A DNA stretch of 64,000 bases from Clostridium sp. C8-1-8 (GTDB lineage: Bacteria > Bacillota > Clostridia > Clostridiales > Clostridiaceae). A program made the translations under genes and the position numbers. Position 1 is the stretch's first letter. Each line of letters starts with the position of its first letter. Positions 56,924 through 64,000 of this stretch are shown here, one piece after another. The stretch covers positions 372,001 through 436,000 of the forward strand of contig NZ_JAABNO010000001.1 in the NCBI RefSeq assembly GCF_009928445.1, given 5' to 3'. The notes beneath the pieces were generated by a model. It was not told the DNA's origin. It saw only the letters and a list, made by a program, of their open reading frames with translations, and ran no database searches.

Positions 56924-56963
56924 AAATAGTCATTTATAGTATTAATACTATAAATGGCTATTT
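56924..56963 (+). terminator. Terminator after the zinc-ribbon gene
   Basis: Arms AAATAGTCATTTATAGT / ACTATAAATGGCTATTT (one mismatch), loop ATTAAT, T run after. Confidence 0.8.
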
Positions 56964-56984
56964 TTATTATGCTTTAGCGCTTAA

Positions 56985-57280
56985 AGAAAACCACCTGCTA
57001 AGCGGGTGGTGGGCGGTTGGTTATACCGTTAAAAAATGATAAGTAATATCAAAAATCTATTGTTTATCATTTTTTGTGATACTAGTAAACTAATACTTGA
57101 TAATACAAAACTAAGAATAACGTTAGTTTTAAAGGTTAAGCCTATAATTTTGATGTAAAGCAAATCGACTAATTAGAAAATATATGAACAGTTTTAATTA
57201 AAAAAACGCTTTTATATATTTTTTAGGCTTATAGCCGCAGAGCAATCAACCCGTTTGACGGGTGGTCATGACTCTTAAGA
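56985..57280 (+). ncRNA. Candidate structured RNA or non-autonomous hairpin element
   Basis: About 300 nt without an ORF. A 9-bp hairpin (ACCACCTGC-taa-GCGGGTGGT, 56,990-57,010) begins it. A second hairpin is AAAAAATGATAA...TTATCATTTTTT. TAAGCCT (57,137-57,143) can pair with AGGCTTA (57,225-57,231), GCGG near 57,012 with CCGC near 57,235, and ACCCGT-ttg-ACGGGT (57,249-57,263) ends it. GC-rich paired segments in very AT-rich DNA argue for structure. It could be a family RNA or an IS200/IS605-derived remnant; I cannot decide. Confidence 0.45.
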
Positions 57281-57414
57281 AAGTATAATATTAAGAAAAT
57301 AAAGATATGTAATAAGACTATGGCTCAAACCTCATTAATAAAGACGAGTCATAGTGTTATGAAAAGTAATTTATTATAGAAATAATATGGTGAAATTTGT
57401 TTTAAAATTTATGA

Positions 57415-58638
57415 TTAATCTAGATATTTCATAGGATTAACTGGTTGTCCATTTATTCTTATTTCAAAATGCGCATGAGGACCAGTACTGTAACCAGTAG
57501 AACCAATGTATGAAATAATGTCTCCTTGATTTACTCTTTGACCAGCAGAAACATTTAGTTTAGACGCATGTGCATATAGAGTAGTCACCCCATTTCCATG
57601 ATCTATTATAACCATGTTTCCATAAGCTTTGTTATATGTGGCTGTTGTTACAACTCCAGACTTGGATGCTTTAAACGGAACTCCATATCCTGCACCTAAA
57701 TCAACACCGGTATGAACACTATTTTTACCAGTAATAGGATGAATTCTAGGTCCGAAAGAACTTGTTATTCCTCCTGGAGCAGGACTTATAAATCCATCTG
57801 TTGAAGTAGTTTGTTCGTTAGAAGAACTTGTATTATTAAAATAGTCTTTAAGGTCTTCAGTATCTTCCTCATATCTTGAAATTTCGTTTTGTATGGCTTT
57901 TTTCTCATCAGTTAAGCTTTGAATTACTGCTAAACGCTCGTTTTCAAGCTTTCTTAGACTATCTACTTCAGACTGATATACTGCTAAAGAATCATTATAA
58001 CTTTTCTTAGCAACCTCAACACTTGCCTTTTTAGCTTCAATATCTTCTTTTTGTGTATTTAATTTACTTTCTTTCTGCTCTAATTGTTTTTGAATTTCAG
58101 CAACTTCATTAATCAAGTTATTATCCAGCTTAATTATTCTAGTCATACTTGAAAATCTTGAGATAAAATCACCTAAGCTGTTAGAATCAAGTAATACATC
58201 AATCATATTATTTGTGAAATTAGCCTTATACATACCTCTAAGCCTTCTACCCAGTATGTCTTTTTTCTGAACTAATTCTGCTTGCTTATCTATTATTTCA
58301 CCTTTAATATTATCAATGTTAGTAGTGAGCTCATCTATGGATCCTTGTAAGCTATTCATCTCATTTTTGAGCTTATTTATTTCAGCTTGTACATTATTAA
58401 GCTGAGTATTTTTGTCGTATAGTTCTTCTCTTACTTTTTTCAAGTTATCTTGTTCTTGATTTTCTTTTGATTGAATAGTATCTTTATTTTTTTGAAGATC
58501 TTCGATTTTTTCATTGTTTGACTTAATTTCTTCTTGAATTTCTGATTGAGTTTTTGAAGAAGCCTTTATACTAACCATTGAAATATTTGAAAATATAACT
58601 AGTCCAGCTAATATGATAGATAATCTTTTTTTATTCAT
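57415..58638 (-). CDS. Secreted M23 peptidoglycan endopeptidase with coiled coil
   Basis: 407 aa. Signal peptide (about 1-27, MNKKRLSIILAGLVIFSNIS), a long EnvC/CwlO-like coiled coil (about 35-250), a Ser/Thr linker, and a C-terminal M23 (lysostaphin/LytM) domain with the zinc ligands HTGVD and HAHFE all present, so it should cut peptide crosslinks in the wall. ATG behind GTGGGGA. Its promoter carries the same operator-like repeat as cadC, so it may be induced by the same metals. Confidence 0.9.
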   Translation of the reverse strand: MNKKRLSIILAGLVIFSNISMVSIKASSKTQSEIQEEIKSNNEKIEDLQKNKDTIQSKENQEQDNLKKVREELYDKNTQLNNVQAEINKLKNEMNSLQGSIDELTTNIDNIKGEIIDKQAELVQKKDILGRRLRGMYKANFTNNMIDVLLDSNSLGDFISRFSSMTRIIKLDNNLINEVAEIQKQLEQKESKLNTQKEDIEAKKASVEVAKKSYNDSLAVYQSEVDSLRKLENERLAVIQSLTDEKKAIQNEISRYEEDTEDLKDYFNNTSSSNEQTTSTDGFISPAPGGITSSFGPRIHPITGKNSVHTGVDLGAGYGVPFKASKSGVVTTATYNKAYGNMVIIDHGNGVTTLYAHASKLNVSAGQRVNQGDIISYIGSTGYSTGPHAHFEIRINGQPVNPMKYLD

Positions 58639-58683
58639 AAAATCCCCACTTTAGTTAAACATAATTTCATTTATTGACTACCA

Positions 58684-58710
58684 ACACATGAACACATGCT
58701 CATATGTTCA
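58684..58710 (-). promoter_or_regulatory. Second CadC-operator-like sequence, upstream of the M23 gene
   Basis: Read on the plus strand, ACACATGAACA-CATGC-TCATATGTTCA, identical to the cadC operator in both 11-bp flanks. It directly follows the -10 of the minus-strand promoter. Confidence 0.65.
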
Positions 58711-58716
58711 ATTAAT

Positions 58717-58745
58717 ATAATAACTTATACTAAAGAATCTGTAAA
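58717..58745 (-). promoter_or_regulatory. Promoter of the M23 peptidase gene
   Basis: Minus strand: -35 TTTACA (58,740-58,745), 17-bp spacer, -10 TATTAT (58,717-58,722), about 80 bp upstream of the start codon. Confidence 0.6.
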
Positions 58746-58806
58746 GTAATAATATCATTTAGACTACATGTTAAATATAGAATCTAACTATTAATATTTC
58801 ATTTAA

Positions 58807-59347
58807 AAAATCGTTAAAAATTCTCAAACTTTATGCGACTTAACAAAAGACTATGTAATTACAGAGATAAATGCTTGGAAATATGAAAAAGAGGCGTTAA
58901 GAAGAGTTTTTATAAGGCAGGTTTTATTGGGATTAGGATATAATGATGAAAACTATGTTAAAAAGTTTATGGAAGGATTGAGGCAGTATAAAGGAAATGC
59001 TAGAGAGAATCCTATGAAAGCAAAAGATTATCTTGAAGAGTGGATTCCGATAATACTTTCAGCCTTAGTAATATATACTAATATTTATATTGCAGATTAT
59101 AAGAAAAGTTATAGCTGGTGATATATCTTCCATGGATTTAAGAACTTTCTTCTTTACATCAGTAAGTGGCACCATATATATACCTGTCTTTGTTGGACTT
59201 ATTCAGCGGTTTATAAAAGCTTTATCAGGGAAATATACATTTAAATTAGCGGCACCAATAACTACTACAGAATTAACCGAATATAAATGGGTTAAATGTA
59301 ACAGTTCAATTATAATATATATGATGAAGAAGTGCGTAAATATTTAG
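58807..59347 (+). pseudogene. Frameshifted membrane-protein remnant
   Basis: Two overlapping reading frames continue one another. The first lacks a start and reads KDYVITEINAWKYEKEALRR, then WIPIILSALVIYTNIYIADY up to a stop at 59,121. The second continues from about 59,090 (GDISSMDLRTFFFTS... IYIPVFVGLIQRF) to 59,347. Neither has a good ribosome site. Predicted hydrophobic segments suggest a former membrane protein. Family not recognised. Confidence 0.5.
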
Positions 59348-59500
59348 TCAACCATACATAAAGTAAGAGAAAAATTGAGATTGATTTAATAGAAACTGAA
59401 GATGGACTGTTATTGCTTAAAAGTAATTATTAGAATAATATATAATTATAAAATTATTTGTAATATATTAGTATAATGTTAATATTTATGGGGGTTGTGT

Positions 59501-61147
59501 ATGGATGCAGCTAAAATTGATGAACATTTTGAAAATTATATTCAAAATGAATCACTAAGAGATGAATTTTCAGATGAACAGCTGAAAGAAGAAATTGAAA
59601 AAATAAAAAAAGTGCTACTTAATAAGAATATTGTAAATACAGATTTGGGAGGATTAATAGCTCTTAGAGGTTTTGTTTTTCAATATTATGTTGCAATTTA
59701 TTATATGGTAGAAATGATACACTCAAGGGTAGCTTGGTGGAATGCAGTAACATTTGAATTAATAGATGATATTAGTCTTGTTTCAGACAATAAAATAAAG
59801 ATAATACAAGTTAAAACAAAAAGAGAAGATTCTATTAATAGAGTTATAAATATAAAAGATGATCTTACAAAGAGAAGCAATAAAGGATTGGACAGTTGGC
59901 TGGACAAGTTGTTTTCTAACAATAAAATTATTGATGGTAAGTATATTCAATTTGAATTAGCAACAAATACTAGGGTACAAGAAGATCTTGAAGATTATTG
60001 TTATGAAAAGCATAGCATAAATAATAAAGATATAGGTATCAAAGATAAATTAAGAGTTGAATTAGACAAAGATAAGATAGTTAAGGATAAAGATGGTAAA
60101 AAGAATGTGGTATTTAAATGGAAAGATTTAAATAAGCATTCAGTGGAATGGTATCTAAATAAATTCAATATAAGGTATTTTGGGTTTACAGAAATAATAA
60201 GAAGTGAGATTATATTTAAAATTACAGAAATTATTGGCGTTGACAATATAGCTAAGGGTATATCAGAAATAGTGTTAAACTCATTGTTAGTAAATGTAAT
60301 GGAAAGAACTCATAGTGATAATGGTAAAAATGTAGAGAAGTTAACCTTTCATAAGTTAGAAATAGAAAAGTGGATTAAAGATTCTACAGAAGAAGGAAAG
60401 AATATAATTGTGGACTATTCTAAAAAACAGGTACTGAAAGGTGTTTATAATCAAGTTCTTGATGATATACAAGCAAAAATTGAAAAATCATGGTATAACA
60501 GGTCAATAAGAAATGAACTATTAGATAGTTTAAATTGGATTAGGATTGAATTCAAAAAGAAAGAAAAAGAAGATGTTTATTTCTATCAAAGATTTTCTAG
60601 TAAATTATTTGATCTAGAAGATAAAGAGGAATATATGATAAATGATACTAAGCACAAAGGATTCTTATATAATTCACTAGAATTTATGATTTTCTTCTTA
60701 ACTTTCTACGATGAGAAAGAACTTTTATTTGATAATACTCAATTAATATTTAAAAAAGTTAGCATAAAAGACTTTGCGAACCGTATTCTATCAGTATGTA
60801 ATATGCAAGAAGATATGGATATAAATCAAGCAAAAGACTATATAGCAGTTAAAGCAAAAGAATGCGAGTTTTCTAGAACATTAAAGCATGATTACTACTG
60901 CTTGATAAACGATTCAGTAGAATGCGAGGATATATTTGATGAGAAAGCTTTTACTAAAGATGAGGAGTTTGAAGAAGATGTAAACTTACCATCAATTATA
61001 AAAACTCCATTAAACATAAAGTATGTAGTAGGACAAAAATTCAAAAGTAAATTGAAATCGTTAGAGAAAAATCAAGATAAGTTTAAATCATTTAAACAAG
61101 CGAATGTTAGAGATAAAATAAAGGTGTTTCTCAACGAAGAAGCATAA
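59501..61147 (+). CDS. Cap4/DUF4297-like nuclease, Lamassu/DdmA-type effector
   Basis: 548 aa from the ATG at 59,501 (GGGGGTTGTGT upstream). The N-terminal domain reads GGLIALRGFVFQYYVAIYYM, then FELIDD (E86, D89, D90) and IIQVKTKRE (Q103, K105): the GFxxQ...E..DD...QVK pattern of DUF4297 PD-(D/E)XK nucleases found in Cap4 and in Lamassu LmuA/DdmA. The about 400-residue C-terminal part is unassigned, helical and charged. It is followed by a small protein and an SMC-like ATPase, the Lamassu/ABC-three-component order. It should degrade DNA when activated by the complex. Confidence 0.7.
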   Translation: MDAAKIDEHFENYIQNESLRDEFSDEQLKEEIEKIKKVLLNKNIVNTDLGGLIALRGFVFQYYVAIYYMVEMIHSRVAWWNAVTFELIDDISLVSDNKIKIIQVKTKREDSINRVINIKDDLTKRSNKGLDSWLDKLFSNNKIIDGKYIQFELATNTRVQEDLEDYCYEKHSINNKDIGIKDKLRVELDKDKIVKDKDGKKNVVFKWKDLNKHSVEWYLNKFNIRYFGFTEIIRSEIIFKITEIIGVDNIAKGISEIVLNSLLVNVMERTHSDNGKNVEKLTFHKLEIEKWIKDSTEEGKNIIVDYSKKQVLKGVYNQVLDDIQAKIEKSWYNRSIRNELLDSLNWIRIEFKKKEKEDVYFYQRFSSKLFDLEDKEEYMINDTKHKGFLYNSLEFMIFFLTFYDEKELLFDNTQLIFKKVSIKDFANRILSVCNMQEDMDINQAKDYIAVKAKECEFSRTLKHDYYCLINDSVECEDIFDEKAFTKDEEFEEDVNLPSIIKTPLNIKYVVGQKFKSKLKSLEKNQDKFKSFKQANVRDKIKVFLNEEA

Positions 61148-61162
61148 GTTGAGGTGAAATTA

Positions 61163-61699
61163 ATGAATTCTATTAAATACAATACTTTAATTAATAGATT
61201 AAAAGATAAGAAATTTAAAAGATTAAATTGTGAACAAAGACTTGAGGCGATGTTTTCTAATGCTAAACAAGAAGTATGGCAAGATAACAATAAAGTAATT
61301 ATAACTAAATCGTATACTAGTGCACCACATTTTCTTAATGAATGGTACAAAGATCAGTCTAACATACTCCATTTATATAAAATATTAGAAACAAAATTTA
61401 AAAATAATATATATTTTATTTTAAGCATGGATTGGGAAAGACAATTCGAAGAAAAATTACATTCTGAGATTAATAGAGTAGAGAAAAATTCTAAGTTATG
61501 TAGAAAATACGTTATATGTGATTTGTCAGATATAGAAAGAATTTTCTTTTTCAGTGATAAAAATTTGGACAATGGATTTTCAGGATATGAAAAAAAGTTT
61601 CGTGAAAGTTTACAGATATTTCAAGAAAGAAGCAATATAGTGCCACAATTAAGGAGAGATATTGATAATTACTTTAATTTAAATATGAACCATGAGTAG
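61163..61699 (+). CDS. Middle component of the Lamassu/ABC-3C-like system
   Basis: 178 aa from the ATG at 61,163 (TTGAGGTGAAAT upstream), 15 bases after the nuclease gene. No family motif visible to me; mixed alpha/beta, with conserved-looking stretches YTSAPHFLNEWYKDQSNIL and VPQLRRDIDNYF at the end. Its size and position between nuclease and SMC-like ATPase fit LmuC/DdmB 'middle component' proteins that bridge the two. Function by context. Confidence 0.55.
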   Translation: MNSIKYNTLINRLKDKKFKRLNCEQRLEAMFSNAKQEVWQDNNKVIITKSYTSAPHFLNEWYKDQSNILHLYKILETKFKNNIYFILSMDWERQFEEKLHSEINRVEKNSKLCRKYVICDLSDIERIFFFSDKNLDNGFSGYEKKFRESLQIFQERSNIVPQLRRDIDNYFNLNMNHE

Positions 61700-61721
61700 T
61701 GTTGAGGAGAATTTATAATAA

Positions 61722-64000
61722 ATGAAAATTGAAAAATTGAGAATAAAAAACTTTAGAATATTTAACGGGGAGTATACATTTAATCTTAGTGATATAAAGC
61801 TATTAATTATTCAAGGGAATAACGGTCATGGAAAGAGTACTATATTTGATGCAATAGAATGGTGTTTATTAGGAGAAATAAGCAGATATAAAGGATCAGT
61901 GGAACCTAGCAAATTTAATTACCTAATAAATAGTGATTTGGTTAAATACAATAACGCTAAAATGCAGGTTGAATTAGTTTTAGCTAATGATAAAGAGAGA
62001 CATACGATTATTAGAACATTAAATAAATCATCAACTAATACTAGAGGTGAATGTAAAGTTAAAGTAGATAATAAAGAGGTTGGTGTAAGAGAAGGAAACA
62101 AAATTATTCAACAAATTCTTATTGATGTAATTGATGATGATATGCAAAGTAATCCAATTAATCAAGATAAGATATTTAAAGAATTCTTTGTATCAACTCA
62201 AATATTATCTCAAGAGGTCGTATCAGAATTTGTGTTGAGTAAAGCGCCAGGTGATAGATTTAGAGTTATGGAAAGTATATTGGGGTTGAAAAAATATGGT
62301 GATGAATTTAGAAGGTATATAAATCAGTTATTAGCGGATAAAAAAGAAATTATTCAAGTGGAAGCAGCAATGAGCGATTCATTGCAACATAAAATAGACA
62401 ATCTTAATAATATGGATTTCAAATTATCGGCAGAAATTGAGAGTAAAGAAAGTTATGTTAAAGAAGTTCTAGTAATAGATGAAGTTCAGATAATAGAAAA
62501 GTTTAATGAAAATATAAAAAAATATAATCTAATAGAGGAAAATAAGGAGTTGCATTTATGGGTTAATTCTTATTTGGATAATGGATTTAAGGAAGAACTA
62601 ATTAATGCAAGAAAATATATTAAAAATAGACTAGATGATATATATAAAAAGTTAGCAATCCTAAACAAATCTGAATCATTATATGAAGAAGATGTTGTAA
62701 TAATAAATAATAAAACAAAAGAAATTAAACAATTAATTCAGATCAAATCTAATGAAATACAATCCAATGAAGAAAAACTTTCTCAGATTAAGTTATTATA
62801 TCAAGGTCTCTTAAAAGCTAATAACTACAATAAAATATATAATGATGAATTGAAGTTATTAAATGAGTTAGAAAAAAATATAGAAATTTTGAAAGATAAA
62901 AAAAATAAAATATTAGCTATTCCTGAAATTTTGCATGTTATCGATGTTTTTGGCAGCATTAATAGATTTAAAGATTGGCTCAAAGATATGGATATAAAGG
63001 TACTAGAAGTAAAAAGAGCTTTGCATCTAAAAACTAAAGAATCTGAATATCGTAAATGTATTAATAATATTGATTCAATTAAAAAGACAATTAGTGAATT
63101 AGCAAAGGAAAAGAAAGTTGTTGAAGATGATATACAAGTTAATTCTTCTAGGTTAATTAATATTGTTAAAAGCATAGATGAAAGTGAAAATGACTCAATT
63201 AATCAAATTATCTATAATGTTCAACAATATATACTTAATAATAATTATGATAAATGTGTGGTCTGCGGTAGCAGTTTTAAAGATAATATAGAACTAAAAG
63301 ACGCTATAAGGTTAAAAATATATGAGGCAATTAGTGAAGTCGATAATCTTAATGAAACGAAATTGCAAATAAATAGTGATATATTACAAGCAGAAAAAAG
63401 ACTAAGAGTTTTAAATTCACAAATAGAAAAAAATATGGATTTATTAAATAAAGAAAGTTACTTAGAGAGGGTTATTCTTAGCGATATAGAGATATCTAAA
63501 TCAACATTAAATCCTGATTTATTAAAGTCTGATATTGAAACCTTAGAAGAAAGTGAAAGCAACTATATTAAAGCTATAGAAGAATGCTCAAAGTCATTTA
63601 ATATAGTTGAACAGCTGGAGAGTCTTGAAGAAAAAATTACAATTCTTGATAAGCAGATTATTAATAAAAGTTATAAGTTAAATGATATTAAGAATGAAGT
63701 TAAGGATTTTCAAAAGTATTTGAATCAGAATAACTCAGTTTTAGAAAAGGATATTAATTTAACCGAATTAAATATAAAAAAAATAGAATTTGAAGTAAAG
63801 TCTTTAAATGATGAGTATTTAGATATCAATAGTAAATTGAAACAGATTAATAAACAAAAAGAGGTCCAGGAAGAGAAAACTAGTTATATTAAGAAATTAA
63901 TGCCAGAATTTTTAGGAACCAAAGAAGATATAAAAAAATTAAGTATTTCATTAAATCACAATGAGCAAATTTTAAACGAAATAAATGCCGAATTAGAAGC
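61722..64000 (+). CDS. Rad50/SMC-like ATPase with zinc hook (partial, window end)
   Basis: At least 759 codons, open to the window edge; ATG behind GAGGAGAATT. N-terminus KIEKLRIKNFRIFNGEYTF with Walker A GNNGHGKST (residues 32-40) and the Q-loop-like FVSTQILSQE near 155. A very long coiled coil follows, interrupted by a CVVC zinc hook (C512, C515; DKCVVCGSSF), then the returning coil. The ABC signature and Walker B must lie beyond the window. This is the architecture of LmuB/DdmC and ABC-3C ATPases, which sense foreign DNA and unleash the nuclease. Confidence 0.8.
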   Translation, partial: MKIEKLRIKNFRIFNGEYTFNLSDIKLLIIQGNNGHGKSTIFDAIEWCLLGEISRYKGSVEPSKFNYLINSDLVKYNNAKMQVELVLANDKERHTIIRTLNKSSTNTRGECKVKVDNKEVGVREGNKIIQQILIDVIDDDMQSNPINQDKIFKEFFVSTQILSQEVVSEFVLSKAPGDRFRVMESILGLKKYGDEFRRYINQLLADKKEIIQVEAAMSDSLQHKIDNLNNMDFKLSAEIESKESYVKEVLVIDEVQIIEKFNENIKKYNLIEENKELHLWVNSYLDNGFKEELINARKYIKNRLDDIYKKLAILNKSESLYEEDVVIINNKTKEIKQLIQIKSNEIQSNEEKLSQIKLLYQGLLKANNYNKIYNDELKLLNELEKNIEILKDKKNKILAIPEILHVIDVFGSINRFKDWLKDMDIKVLEVKRALHLKTKESEYRKCINNIDSIKKTISELAKEKKVVEDDIQVNSSRLINIVKSIDESENDSINQIIYNVQQYILNNNYDKCVVCGSSFKDNIELKDAIRLKIYEAISEVDNLNETKLQINSDILQAEKRLRVLNSQIEKNMDLLNKESYLERVILSDIEISKSTLNPDLLKSDIETLEESESNYIKAIEECSKSFNIVEQLESLEEKITILDKQIINKSYKLNDIKNEVKDFQKYLNQNNSVLEKDINLTELNIKKIEFEVKSLNDEYLDINSKLKQINKQKEVQEEKTSYIKKLMPEFLGTKEDIKKLSISLNHNEQILNEINAELE

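Noticed and set aside
61722..64000. SbcC as identity of the terminal ATPase
   Set aside because: No sbcD next to it; gene order with a DUF4297-like nuclease and a small middle gene fits Lamassu/ABC-3C better.

Overview
The window is AT-rich chromosomal DNA from an endospore-forming Firmicute, most likely Clostridium in the strict sense. The support is the purR-spoVG-glmU-prs and spoVT-spoVB-like-mazG-hup gene orders, SigI/RsgI, a Spo0E-like protein, strong GGAGG ribosome sites with frequent TTG/GTG starts, and a T-box leader. I found no rRNA, tRNA or CRISPR array.

Positions 1-42,150 are mostly core genome: sigI (3' end) and rsgI; asnS behind a T-box; a MAPR/cytochrome-b5-like protein; a phosphoesterase; an M24 peptidase; a Spo0E-like peptide; the nucleoside-salvage pair deoB-PNP with a cre-like site; a flotillin-like protein; a NUDIX hydrolase; a heterodimeric ABC exporter; a GH13 enzyme; murC; an HD-GYP protein; purR-spoVG-glmU-prs; a two-component system followed by an HtrA-like protein that has lost its catalytic His and Ser; pth-mfd-prsA; and spoVT-spoVB-like-mazG-hup.

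The best regulatory find is in front of the ABC exporter (16,500-16,830). A consensus promoter is followed by a 34-codon leader ORF with its own ribosome site, an RNA segment complementary to the end of that ORF, and an intrinsic terminator whose arm can pair with the same segment. This is the layout of a ribosome-controlled attenuator, as known for bmrCD.

From about 42,150 to the end the genes look accessory. First comes a mobile module of three large tyrosine recombinases plus a small helical protein (Tn554/recombinase-in-trio type), next to a TIR-like protein. Then follow a lipoprotein, an NhaC-type antiporter, cadC-cadA metal resistance, a His-rich double zinc-ribbon protein, a candidate structured RNA or non-autonomous element, and an M23 cell-wall peptidase. 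The promoter of that peptidase carries the same 11+5+11 operator-like sequence as the cadC promoter. The window ends in a three-gene system: a Cap4/DUF4297-like nuclease, a small middle protein, and a Rad50/SMC-like ATPase with a CxxC zinc hook, cut by the window edge. It matches Lamassu/DdmABC or ABC-three-component anti-phage and anti-plasmid systems.

Non-coding repeats stand out. There are two tandem copies (about 182 bp period) of a hairpin-plus-terminator element at 25,710-26,060 with a decayed third copy near 18,840; a second shared element at 12,850 and 17,630; and related 'agatg...catct' hairpins at 20,400, 28,614 and 32,256.
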